Assembly (NCBI GenBank): GCA_902826615.1
Contig: CADEFN010000001.1
Coordinates: forward strand, 1,302,001-1,366,000
DNA: 64,000 nucleotides
Reading direction: 5' to 3'
Source: an uncultured Gemmatimonadota bacterium
Lineage (GTDB): Bacteria > Gemmatimonadota > Gemmatimonadetes > Gemmatimonadales > Gemmatimonadaceae
In this document: positions 42,245-49,044 of the stretch, in pieces
Layout of the letters: the number at the start of each line of letters is the position of its first letter
How positions within the stretch are numbered: position 1 is the first letter of the stretch
Made by a program: the position numbers and the translations under genes
The notes under the pieces: model-generated
What the model was told of the DNA's origin: nothing
The model's input: only the letters and a program-made list of their open reading frames with translations
Databases searched by the model: none

Positions 42245-43501
42245 TCAGTTGCGTGCTGGGGCCGCCCGTTCGCCTCGCGCGACCACCACGGCTGCAGACA
42301 TATCGCCGGTCACGTTGGTGGTGGTGCGAAACATGTCCGGGATGGTGTCTACCCCGAGGAGCACACCCATCCCCTCCACCGGCACGCCCGCTGCCAGCAA
42401 CACCGGCACCATCACGACGATCGAGCCGGCCGGGATGCCCGGCACCGAGAAGGTGGTGAGCACCACCGTCAGTACCACGGTCGAGAGTTGTGCTATGCCG
42501 AGTTCGACGCCGTAGAGTCGCGCGACGAACAACACGCCGCTCGTGATGCCTAACGCGCCCCCAATCCGGAAGGTTGAGGCCGCCAGCGGGAGAAAAAACG
42601 AGGCCACCTGTTCGGGGAGCTGCAGTCGCGAACGTCCACTTTCCATCATCGCCGGCAAGGCGGCCAGCGACGAGCGCGCACTGAACGCCACCGCCTGTGC
42701 GGGAAAGACGCCGCGGGCAAACTCGGCCAGCGATATTCCCCCGCCAATCGCGGCCAGGGGATACAACACCACCAGCGCAAACACACTGCACACCGCCGAC
42801 GTCACCACGATGTAGCCCACCAGCGCCCCGGCCGCGGAGATCCCCAGTTTGGCGGCCAGTGGCACTGCCAGCGCAAACACACCGATCGGCGCCGCAACGA
42901 GCACCCACCGCACCAGCGTGAGCGCGGTATCCGACAGCGCCTTGAAGAAGCCTTGCAGAATGTCGCGAGATGCCGGGGCGAGACGCGTGATGCCGAGCCC
43001 CAGGATGAGGGAGAAGACAATCAGGGGAAGCATGGCGCCGTCAGCCGCGGCCTTCACCGGGTTGGTCGGCACCAGCTCGACAAGCCACTGCGAGAAGGTC
43101 GGGATCTTCTTCACGCTTTCCCCCGCCGCCGCTGCCGCCGTGCTCGCCGTCTCCTGGAGTGCGCGCACAGCCTCCGGATCGAGCGGCAGCCGAGCGAAGA
43201 GTGGTGGCGAGATGGCGGCGGCAAAGGTGGCACCCGCCACCAGCAACACCACGAACAGGATGAGGGCGCGTCCCCCGATGCGTCCGATTGTCCGCGCATC
43301 AGGCGCGGCGGTGACTCCGACAATGATGCTCCCCACCACGAGGGGAATCACCGTCATCCGGATGGCGTTGATCCAGAGGGTGCCCAGTGGCTCGATAATC
43401 GGTACGAGGGCGCGCGCCGCTGGCGCCTCGCTCGCGGAGATCCCGATACCGGTGGCCAAGCCGGCGGCGAGGGCAATCAGTACTTTCGTAGTGAGAGACA
43501 C
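42245..43501 (-). CDS. Dicarboxylate/amino acid:cation symporter (DAACS family)
   Basis: A 418-residue sodium- or proton-coupled transporter for glutamate, aspartate or C4-dicarboxylates in the inner membrane. Recognised by VLIALAAGLATGIGI, NAIRMTVIPLVVGSIIVGV, a serine-rich re-entrant loop (AFSARSSLAALPAMMES) and SVPGIPAGSIVVMVPVLLAAGVPVEGMGVLLGVDTIPDM near the C-terminus, which carries the substrate- and cation-binding Asp, Thr and Asn positions. About eight membrane helices. Its start is only 17 bases from the divergent rhodanese frame, so a shared promoter region or a later rhodanese start is implied. Confidence 0.9.
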   Translation of the reverse strand: MSLTTKVLIALAAGLATGIGISASEAPAARALVPIIEPLGTLWINAIRMTVIPLVVGSIIVGVTAAPDARTIGRIGGRALILFVVLLVAGATFAAAISPPLFARLPLDPEAVRALQETASTAAAAAGESVKKIPTFSQWLVELVPTNPVKAAADGAMLPLIVFSLILGLGITRLAPASRDILQGFFKALSDTALTLVRWVLVAAPIGVFALAVPLAAKLGISAAGALVGYIVVTSAVCSVFALVVLYPLAAIGGGISLAEFARGVFPAQAVAFSARSSLAALPAMMESGRSRLQLPEQVASFFLPLAASTFRIGGALGITSGVLFVARLYGVELGIAQLSTVVLTVVLTTFSVPGIPAGSIVVMVPVLLAAGVPVEGMGVLLGVDTIPDMFRTTTNVTGDMSAAVVVARGERAAPARN

Positions 43502-43518
43502 TCGGCCAAACTACGCCC

Positions 43519-43923
43519 ATGCCGAACGGCGCGCGAGCGCCCCTACCCATTGCCCCGGAGTTGCCCGTGAAGTCGGCCACCGACCTGATCACTGAAGCCA
43601 AGTCGCGCATTCGCGAGATTTCCCCCGCTGACGCCGTGGCCTTGCGCGCATCGAGCCCCGGCATGGTGCTCATCGACGTCCGCGAGCCTAACGAATACAA
43701 CCTCGGGCACGCGCCCAAGGCCCTCTTTATCCCGCGCGGCCTGCTGGAATCGCAGATCGAAGCCAATGTGCCACGCAGCGCCAAGGTCGTGCTCTATTGT
43801 GCGTCCGGGAATCGCTCCGCGCTCGCCGCCGACACACTGCAACAGATGGGGTATGGCGACGTGGCGTCGATGACGGGGGGCTTCAGGGGATGGGTCGAGG
43901 CCGGGGGAGAGGTCGAGGGATAA
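43519..43923 (+). CDS. Rhodanese-like sulfurtransferase
   Basis: A single rhodanese domain of 134 residues, or about 118 if translation starts at GTG 43567, which has GGAG about 6 bases upstream and avoids crowding the divergent symporter start. The fold is clear: ISPADAVALRASSPGMVLIDVREPNEYNLGH, then the active-site loop YCASGNRS with catalytic Cys, then LQQMGYGDVASMTGGFRGW. Cytoplasmic, for sulfur relay or thiosulfate and persulfide handling. The NUDIX gene follows 6 bases later, so they share a transcript. Confidence 0.88.
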   Translation: MPNGARAPLPIAPELPVKSATDLITEAKSRIREISPADAVALRASSPGMVLIDVREPNEYNLGHAPKALFIPRGLLESQIEANVPRSAKVVLYCASGNRSALAADTLQQMGYGDVASMTGGFRGWVEAGGEVEG

Positions 43924-43929
43924 CCGCCC

Positions 43930-44517
43930 TTGCGTGAGTTCCTCGAGCGGCTCGATCTCTCGTTGCAGACGCAGCCCGGTGTGGCGGCGCCGCTCGATGG
44001 TGACCCGGCGCGTGCCGCCGTCCTCATCGTGCTCCGCACCGACCGGGATGAGCCCGAGTTGCTCCTGATCAAGCGAGCGGCGCGCGAGGGCGACCCCTGG
44101 AGCGGCCAGGTGGCGCTCCCCGGGGGACGGTGGCAGGCGAGCGACCTGTCCCTCGAAGAGACGGCGGTGCGCGAGACCCATGAAGAAACGGGGCTCGACC
44201 TGCGGCAAGCAGGCCGTCTGCTCGGCACACTCGACGACCTCCGGCCTCGTACCGCGCTTCTCCCGTCGATTGTAGTGACCCCGTATGTGGCGCATCTCGC
44301 GGTCCCGGCACCCCTCCGCCCTAATCATGAAGTGGCAGACGCCTTCTGGGTGGCCTGGTCGGTGCTCACCGATCCCTCCGTGGACCGGATCTCCGAAGTG
44401 AAGTCGCGGGGCTCGACCTGGCGGGCCCCCAGTTTTGTGCTTGGCGAACACATCGTGTGGGGCATGACCGAGCGCATTCTCCGGCAGCTGATCGCTCGGA
44501 CGCAGCAATCGTCGTGA
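43930..44517 (+). CDS. NUDIX hydrolase, CoA-pyrophosphatase type
   Basis: 195 residues from a TTG at 43930 (MREFLERLDLSLQ). The NUDIX box is LPGGRWQASDLSLEETAVRE then THEETGLDL, with the extra Asp spacing typical of the CoA/acyl-CoA pyrophosphatase subgroup rather than MutT. The lead strand LLLIKRAAREGDPWSGQVALP also matches that group. It would hydrolyse coenzyme A or its oxidised esters to phosphopantetheine and 3',5'-ADP. It ends 26 bases before the serine hydrolase start. Confidence 0.85.
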   Translation: MREFLERLDLSLQTQPGVAAPLDGDPARAAVLIVLRTDRDEPELLLIKRAAREGDPWSGQVALPGGRWQASDLSLEETAVRETHEETGLDLRQAGRLLGTLDDLRPRTALLPSIVVTPYVAHLAVPAPLRPNHEVADAFWVAWSVLTDPSVDRISEVKSRGSTWRAPSFVLGEHIVWGMTERILRQLIARTQQSS

Positions 44518-44543
44518 CCACACCTCCCCCTACTGGAATCGTT

Positions 44544-46046
44544 ATGCGACGCGGGTTCGTACTTGCGCTGATGGCATTCGTCTCAGCGCCACTCAATGCA
44601 CAGGTCCCGGATTTCAAGGCGTTTGATGCCTGGGTCGCAAAGGGTGTGAAAGACTGGGAAGTGCCAGGCCTTGCCGTGGCGGTCGTGAAAGGCGACTCCC
44701 TGGTCTTTGCCAAGGGGTACGGTGTACGTGAACTCGGCAAGACGGACCCCGTCGACATCAGAACCCGTTTTTCCATCGGGTCGACGACCAAGGCCATGAC
44801 GGCCCTCTCGGTGCTGATGCTGCAGGACGAAGGGAAGCTCAAGCTCGATGATCCGGTCCTGCGTTTTCTTCCAGATCTGCAGCTGTACGATCCCGTGATG
44901 ACGCGGGAGCTCACCGTGCGTGACCTCCTCACCCATCACACCGGTCTCCCCGGGAGTGACCTCCTGTGGAGCGGTGGGGACTACTCAACGACCGAAGTGA
45001 TCCGGCGCATGCGATGGCTCAAACCCTCGGCGTCGTTCCGCAACGAGTACAACTACCAGAACGTGCAGTACGCCATGGCGGGCGAGGTGATTCGGGCGGC
45101 ATCGGGGATGCCCTGGGAGCAGTTCATCGAGCAGCGGATCTTCGGACCGTTAGGGATGCGCAACTCCGTGCCGGTCCTCTCGCGCACCATCGGCCAGCCC
45201 AATGTGGCCACACCACATATGCGCATCGGCGACACCGTTCGGGTGATCGTCAATCGCTCCGTCGACCCGGTGGCCGCCGCTGGCTCGGTCTGGTCGAGTG
45301 TGGAAGACATGTCACGCTGGATGCGCTTTGTCCTCGACTCGGGGCGCAGTGGCGGGCGTCGGCTGGTGAGCGCCGAGCGTTTTGTGGACTGGCTATCGCC
45401 GCAGGTGGTGGTGCCGCAGTCGCAATTTTATCCCACCGCCACCCTCACACGCCCGCATCAGGTGAACTACGGGCTGGGCTGGTTCCTGCAGGACTATCGC
45501 GGCATGTCGGTGGCCATGCACACCGGGAGCATTGACGGGCTGGTCGCCATCATCGGCCTGGTTCCCGACCAGCGGCTTGGCGTGTACGTCCTGGCCAATC
45601 TTGATCACGCCGAGGTGCGGCACGCCATCATGCATCGTGTCTTTGACATGTATGCGGGAGGGGCCTTGCGTGACTGGTCCGCAGACTTCCTCGCGTTGTA
45701 CGGCGGCTTCGAGAAGGCGGGCAAGGCCGCCGTCGCCGCCGACAAGGCGCGTCGTGTGGCCGGGACCAAACCGTCGCTTGCGCCCGGGCAGTACGTCGGC
45801 ACATACGCAGACTCGTTGTACGGGTCGGTGCAGGTGACAGAGCAGGGCGGGCGGCTCCGCGTCACCTTTGGCAAAGGGTTCACCGGCCTGCTCGACCACT
45901 GGCACTACGAGACCTTCTCCGTCACCTGGGACGACCGCCGCGCCGGAGAGGATCGTGTGGTCTTTGCGATCGACGCCAGCGGTCGGCCGGCGTCGGTGCA
46001 ATTGCTGGGCACCACGTTCCACGCTGTCCCGCAGAAGAATCGTTAG
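44544..46046 (+). CDS. Secreted serine hydrolase (beta-lactamase class C-like/DUF3471)
   Basis: 500 residues, ATG 44544 with signal peptide (RRGFVLALMAFVSAPLNAQ). The penicillin-binding-protein fold is shown by FSIGSTTKAMTALSVLML (catalytic Ser80 and Lys83, SxxK), the YxN-like YNYQNVQYAMAG (~177), and the His-x-Gly motif HTGSIDGLVAI. The C-terminal ~110 residues resemble the DUF3471 beta-barrel of such hydrolases. A peptide or ester hydrolase is likely, not a true beta-lactamase. The TAG stop falls within GTTAGG. The next gene, a deacetylase, starts 37 bases later. Confidence 0.85.
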   Translation: MRRGFVLALMAFVSAPLNAQVPDFKAFDAWVAKGVKDWEVPGLAVAVVKGDSLVFAKGYGVRELGKTDPVDIRTRFSIGSTTKAMTALSVLMLQDEGKLKLDDPVLRFLPDLQLYDPVMTRELTVRDLLTHHTGLPGSDLLWSGGDYSTTEVIRRMRWLKPSASFRNEYNYQNVQYAMAGEVIRAASGMPWEQFIEQRIFGPLGMRNSVPVLSRTIGQPNVATPHMRIGDTVRVIVNRSVDPVAAAGSVWSSVEDMSRWMRFVLDSGRSGGRRLVSAERFVDWLSPQVVVPQSQFYPTATLTRPHQVNYGLGWFLQDYRGMSVAMHTGSIDGLVAIIGLVPDQRLGVYVLANLDHAEVRHAIMHRVFDMYAGGALRDWSADFLALYGGFEKAGKAAVAADKARRVAGTKPSLAPGQYVGTYADSLYGSVQVTEQGGRLRVTFGKGFTGLLDHWHYETFSVTWDDRRAGEDRVVFAIDASGRPASVQLLGTTFHAVPQKNR

Positions 46047-46083
46047 GCCATCGTCGTTTCGCCATTCCACTCCAGAGCCATTC

Positions 46084-47025
46084 ATGCGACGCCCATTGCT
46101 TCTGCTTGCCCTCGCGGCTTCCACGGCCAGCGCCCAAACACCACCCGTGAAACCCGGCTGGCAGTGGTCCACCGACACGGTGATGAAGGTGGTGAATGCG
46201 GTGCGCGCCGGACGGAGCCTGGCACCAAAGCAGTGGCCAGGTGGTGCTCGGGTGGGCGTGCTTCTCTCGTTTGACGTGGACAACGAAACGGTGCAGCTGC
46301 GTTTTGGTGAACCCACGGTGGGAGCCTTGTCGCAGGGGCAGTATGGCTCACGTGTCGCGCTCAAGCGCGTGGTCGATCTGCTCGACCGCAACCGGATCCC
46401 GGCGTCGTTTTTCATCCCGGCCGTCAGCCTGATGATTGCGCCGCAGCAGGTGGACATCATCAAGAAATCCGGGCGGCATGAGTTCGCGGTGCACGGATGG
46501 ATTCACGAGATGAATACCACGCTCCCCGGCCCGGTGGAGCGCGACCTCGTGAAACGTGCCATCGACACCCTCACCAGCATGACAGGCACTCGACCTGTAG
46601 GGTACCGGGCGCCCTCGTGGAACTTCTCCCCCAATACGCTCAACATCGTTCGCGAGATGGGCTTTCTGTATGAAAGTTCTCTGATGGCGGACGACAGTCC
46701 CTACGAGCTCCTGCAGAATGGCCAGCCGACCGGTATTGTCGAGCTCCCGGTGGAGTGGATCCTGGATGACGCGCCGCTCTTCAGTCCGCAGGGCAATGCG
46801 TACGCCAACCCGCGCGATGTGGCCCGCGTCTGGATGGATGAGTTTGACCGCGCCTATGCCGAGGGCACGATGTTTCTGCTCACCATGCATCCCCACGTGA
46901 GTGGACATCGCTCGCGCATCGTGGCGCTGGAGATGCTGATTGCCCACATCAAATCCAAGCCGGGCGTCTGGTGGGGCACGCACCGCGCGGCCGCCGAATA
47001 CGTGAAGAAGCAGGCGGGGATGTAG
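46084..47025 (+). CDS. Secreted polysaccharide deacetylase family protein
   Basis: 313 residues, signal peptide (RRPLLLLALAASTASAQ). The NodB fold is seen in VGVLLSFDVDNETVQL (catalytic Asp, then metal-binding Asp), FFIPAVSLMIAPQ, EFAVHGWIHEMNTTL (the two metal His), GYRAPSWNFSPNTL and MFLLTMHPHVSGHRSRI (late His). It would deacetylate a glycan or act as an allantoinase-like hydrolase; the length and the H-x-W-x-H motif fit the puuE/allantoinase branch too. Substrate unresolved. Confidence 0.82.
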   Translation: MRRPLLLLALAASTASAQTPPVKPGWQWSTDTVMKVVNAVRAGRSLAPKQWPGGARVGVLLSFDVDNETVQLRFGEPTVGALSQGQYGSRVALKRVVDLLDRNRIPASFFIPAVSLMIAPQQVDIIKKSGRHEFAVHGWIHEMNTTLPGPVERDLVKRAIDTLTSMTGTRPVGYRAPSWNFSPNTLNIVREMGFLYESSLMADDSPYELLQNGQPTGIVELPVEWILDDAPLFSPQGNAYANPRDVARVWMDEFDRAYAEGTMFLLTMHPHVSGHRSRIVALEMLIAHIKSKPGVWWGTHRAAAEYVKKQAGM

Positions 47026-47182
47026 GGGAAGTGGCGGACCCCACGCGCGTGTAGTTGGGTTGCTGCCGTTTATTTGTAGGGATGTGGGCGCCCCGACGCG
47101 TGCCCACCTCCTGCGGTGGCAATGCGATCCGGAGCTGCCCTTGCGCCCCTTCGGCGGCGCGCGTAGGCTGCTGTGTCATTTA

Positions 47183-47209
47183 ATGAGACTTCGTCCCGTT
47201 TTGTGAGAC
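47183..47209 (+). promoter_or_regulatory. Candidate IclR operator upstream of the nitroreductase gene
   Basis: Two TGAGAC half-sites in the same orientation at 47184-47189 and 47204-47209, exactly 20 bp apart. The first lies in the block TTTAATGAGACT, which matches TTTTATGAGACT at 48997-49008 in the receptor promoter. The site lies 66-91 bp upstream of the ATG at 47275. Confidence 0.6.
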
Positions 47210-47274
47210 ATGTGACGGGGCTCGAGAACACACCAGGCCGCCTGCTTCACGCCCGCCCCACCATCCCGTCACCG

Positions 47275-48018
47275 ATGACTGACCTGAACGAACGCCGGCC
47301 GACGCCGAGCCACGACGTCGTGTATCCCGGGCGCGAGGAGGCCCGCCTTGTCCCCTTGGCTGAGTACACGCGTCGTCCGGTGTCGGAGATGCGAGCGCTG
47401 GCCGCGAGCTTCTATGCTGAGATGAATCGGCGCCGGACGGTTCGCGACTTCAGCACGGATCCGGTCCCGCGCGAACTGGTTGAACTGGCCATCCGGACGG
47501 CGGGAACGGCGCCATCGGGTGCGCATCACCAGCCGTGGCACTTCGTGGTCATCGGCGACCCAGCGCTCAAGGAGCGCATTCGCGAGGCGGCCGAGCGCGA
47601 GGAATTCGAGACGTATCAGCGCCGGATGAGTGAGGAGTGGCGGACCGCACTCGCACCGATCGGGACGCACTGGGTCAAGCCACACCTGACCGACGCGCCG
47701 TGGATCGTCGTGCTCTTCAAGCAGAGTTACGGCATCCTGCCCGATGGAACCAAGCGCAAGAACTACTACGTCGAGGAATCGGTGGGGATCGCGGCTGGAA
47801 TGTTCATTACGGCGCTTCATCATATGGGGCTCGTGACGCTCACCCACACACCGACCCCCACGGGATTCCTGCGGGAGTTGCTCAATCGCGGCAAGAATGA
47901 GACGGCGGTGCTGGTCCTTCCGGTGGGGTTCCCACACGCCGAGGCGACGGTGCCCGACTTCACGCGAAAGCCGCTCGAGGAGATCACGACATGGCACACT
48001 GCGGACGACGCCACCTGA
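47275..48018 (+). CDS. Nitroreductase family flavoprotein, iodotyrosine deiodinase-like
   Basis: 247 residues from ATG 47275; the 34 preceding codons from 47173 cover the operator and are not protein-like. The sequence tracks the IYD branch rather than ordinary nitroreductases: FYAEMNRRRTVRDFSTDPVP, then RTAGTAPSGAHHQPWHFVVI, EEFETYQRRMSEEW, APWIVVLFKQSYG, YYVEESVGIAAGMFITALHH and GLVTLTHTPTPTGFLRELL. The FMN-binding Arg-Arg-x-x-Arg and Ser-Gly positions are present. IYD enzymes reductively dehalogenate halotyrosines; a bacterial homologue might dehalogenate such amino acids. It is paired by promoter sites with the peptide-uptake locus next door. Confidence 0.85.
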   Translation: MTDLNERRPTPSHDVVYPGREEARLVPLAEYTRRPVSEMRALAASFYAEMNRRRTVRDFSTDPVPRELVELAIRTAGTAPSGAHHQPWHFVVIGDPALKERIREAAEREEFETYQRRMSEEWRTALAPIGTHWVKPHLTDAPWIVVLFKQSYGILPDGTKRKNYYVEESVGIAAGMFITALHHMGLVTLTHTPTPTGFLRELLNRGKNETAVLVLPVGFPHAEATVPDFTRKPLEEITTWHTADDAT

Positions 48019-48141
48019 TCTCGTCGCGGGCAACCGGCTAACTCCTCGCAGCCTTCTCCCGCTCGGCCGCCTCCCGGCCCTTGCCGCCGGTCTCCTGGAA
48101 ACTCACGCCGCCGCGCAGTGTTCGCCGGGGGCGTCCGGGCA

Positions 48142-48891
48142 TCAGGGATGAATCCCTGAATAGCCGATGGCGGCGGAGGCTTCGCTCGCCGCCTGAATCA
48201 CCGCCTGCCGAACCTTGTCCAGTTGCTCGGCGCTCGCACGCGCTTTAGGCAACCCGACGGTGATGGCGGCGGCCACCGCAGCGGCGTGATTCCACACTGG
48301 GGCGGCGACACCGAAGACATCACTCACCCACTCCCCACGCGCAACGGCCACACGCCGGTCCTGCACGCGTGAGAGCTCTTCGTTGAGACGCCCGTGGTCC
48401 GTGATGGTCGTTGGCGTGAATCGCTCCAGGCGCGCGCCGAGCAACTCGCGTCGCATCGCCGGACTCATCCAGGCAATCAGGACCTTGCCGCCGGCCGACG
48501 CATGCAGTGGCGGATGTCCACCCAGGACCCCCGGCACCATCAATGGCTGGAAGGACTCCACCATCTCCACTGTACTGCCGATGGAGCCATTGCGGACCAT
48601 GAACGTCGCGGTTTCTCCCGTTAGGTTGCTGAGGCGGACAAGCGTCGGATACAGCGCGCGCTGCAGGGTGGTGGAACGCTGGGCGAGGAGGCCAAGGCCC
48701 GCCAGTCGAATCCCGACACGATACCGGGACGTGTCTTCATCCTGGTCCAGAAAGCCATTGGCTGTGATGCTGCTGAGCAGCCGATACACCGTGCTCTTGG
48801 GTCGTCCGAGTTGCTCCGCGATTTCCAGCGCGGAGAGCTCCGGACGTTGTGGGGAGAACAACGCCAGGATCTCGCTGAGTTTCTGGAGCAT
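48142..48891 (-). CDS. IclR-family transcriptional regulator
   Basis: 249 residues. ATG 48891 (MLQKLSEILALFSPQRP) is chosen over 48996 because it starts precisely at the winged helix. DNA-binding domain: LSALEIAEQLGRPKSTVYRLLSSITANGFL. Ligand-binding GAF-like domain: ETATFMVRNGSIGSTVEMVES and LHASAGGKVLIAWMSP, ending AITVGLPKARA. It is divergent from the SusC-like receptor and convergent with the nitroreductase, and the shared TGAGA half-sites in both neighbouring promoters make it the obvious regulator. The ligand is probably an aromatic or peptide-derived catabolite, but this is not shown. Confidence 0.9.
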   Translation of the reverse strand: MLQKLSEILALFSPQRPELSALEIAEQLGRPKSTVYRLLSSITANGFLDQDEDTSRYRVGIRLAGLGLLAQRSTTLQRALYPTLVRLSNLTGETATFMVRNGSIGSTVEMVESFQPLMVPGVLGGHPPLHASAGGKVLIAWMSPAMRRELLGARLERFTPTTITDHGRLNEELSRVQDRRVAVARGEWVSDVFGVAAPVWNHAAAVAAAITVGLPKARASAEQLDKVRQAVIQAASEASAAIGYSGIHP

Positions 48892-48966
48892 GAGGTGGTG
48901 CCGTGGGTACGGGTCGAGCGATCCGGAATGATACGTCTTGCCGCGTGCGTCAGCGGGCGGTACGAT

Positions 48967-49008
48967 AGTCTCGCGAAAGATGAGAGTCAATCTCATTTTA
49001 TGAGACTA
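48967..49008. promoter_or_regulatory. IclR operator cluster between iclR and the SusC-like gene
   Basis: TGAGAG (48981-48986) and TGAGAC (49001-49006) lie exactly 20 bp apart, as at the nitroreductase promoter. In addition, TCTCAT (48991-48996) makes perfect inverted repeats with ATGAGA on both sides (48980-48985, spacer 5; 49000-49005, spacer 3), and TAGTCTC (48967-48973) with GAGACTA (49002-49008) forms an outer pair. It lies 76 bp beyond the IclR start and 37 bp before the SusC-like ATG, suited to control both. Confidence 0.65.
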
Positions 49009-49044
49009 TTTTGCCGACGGAACGCGCGGCGAGGAGCTGGAGCG

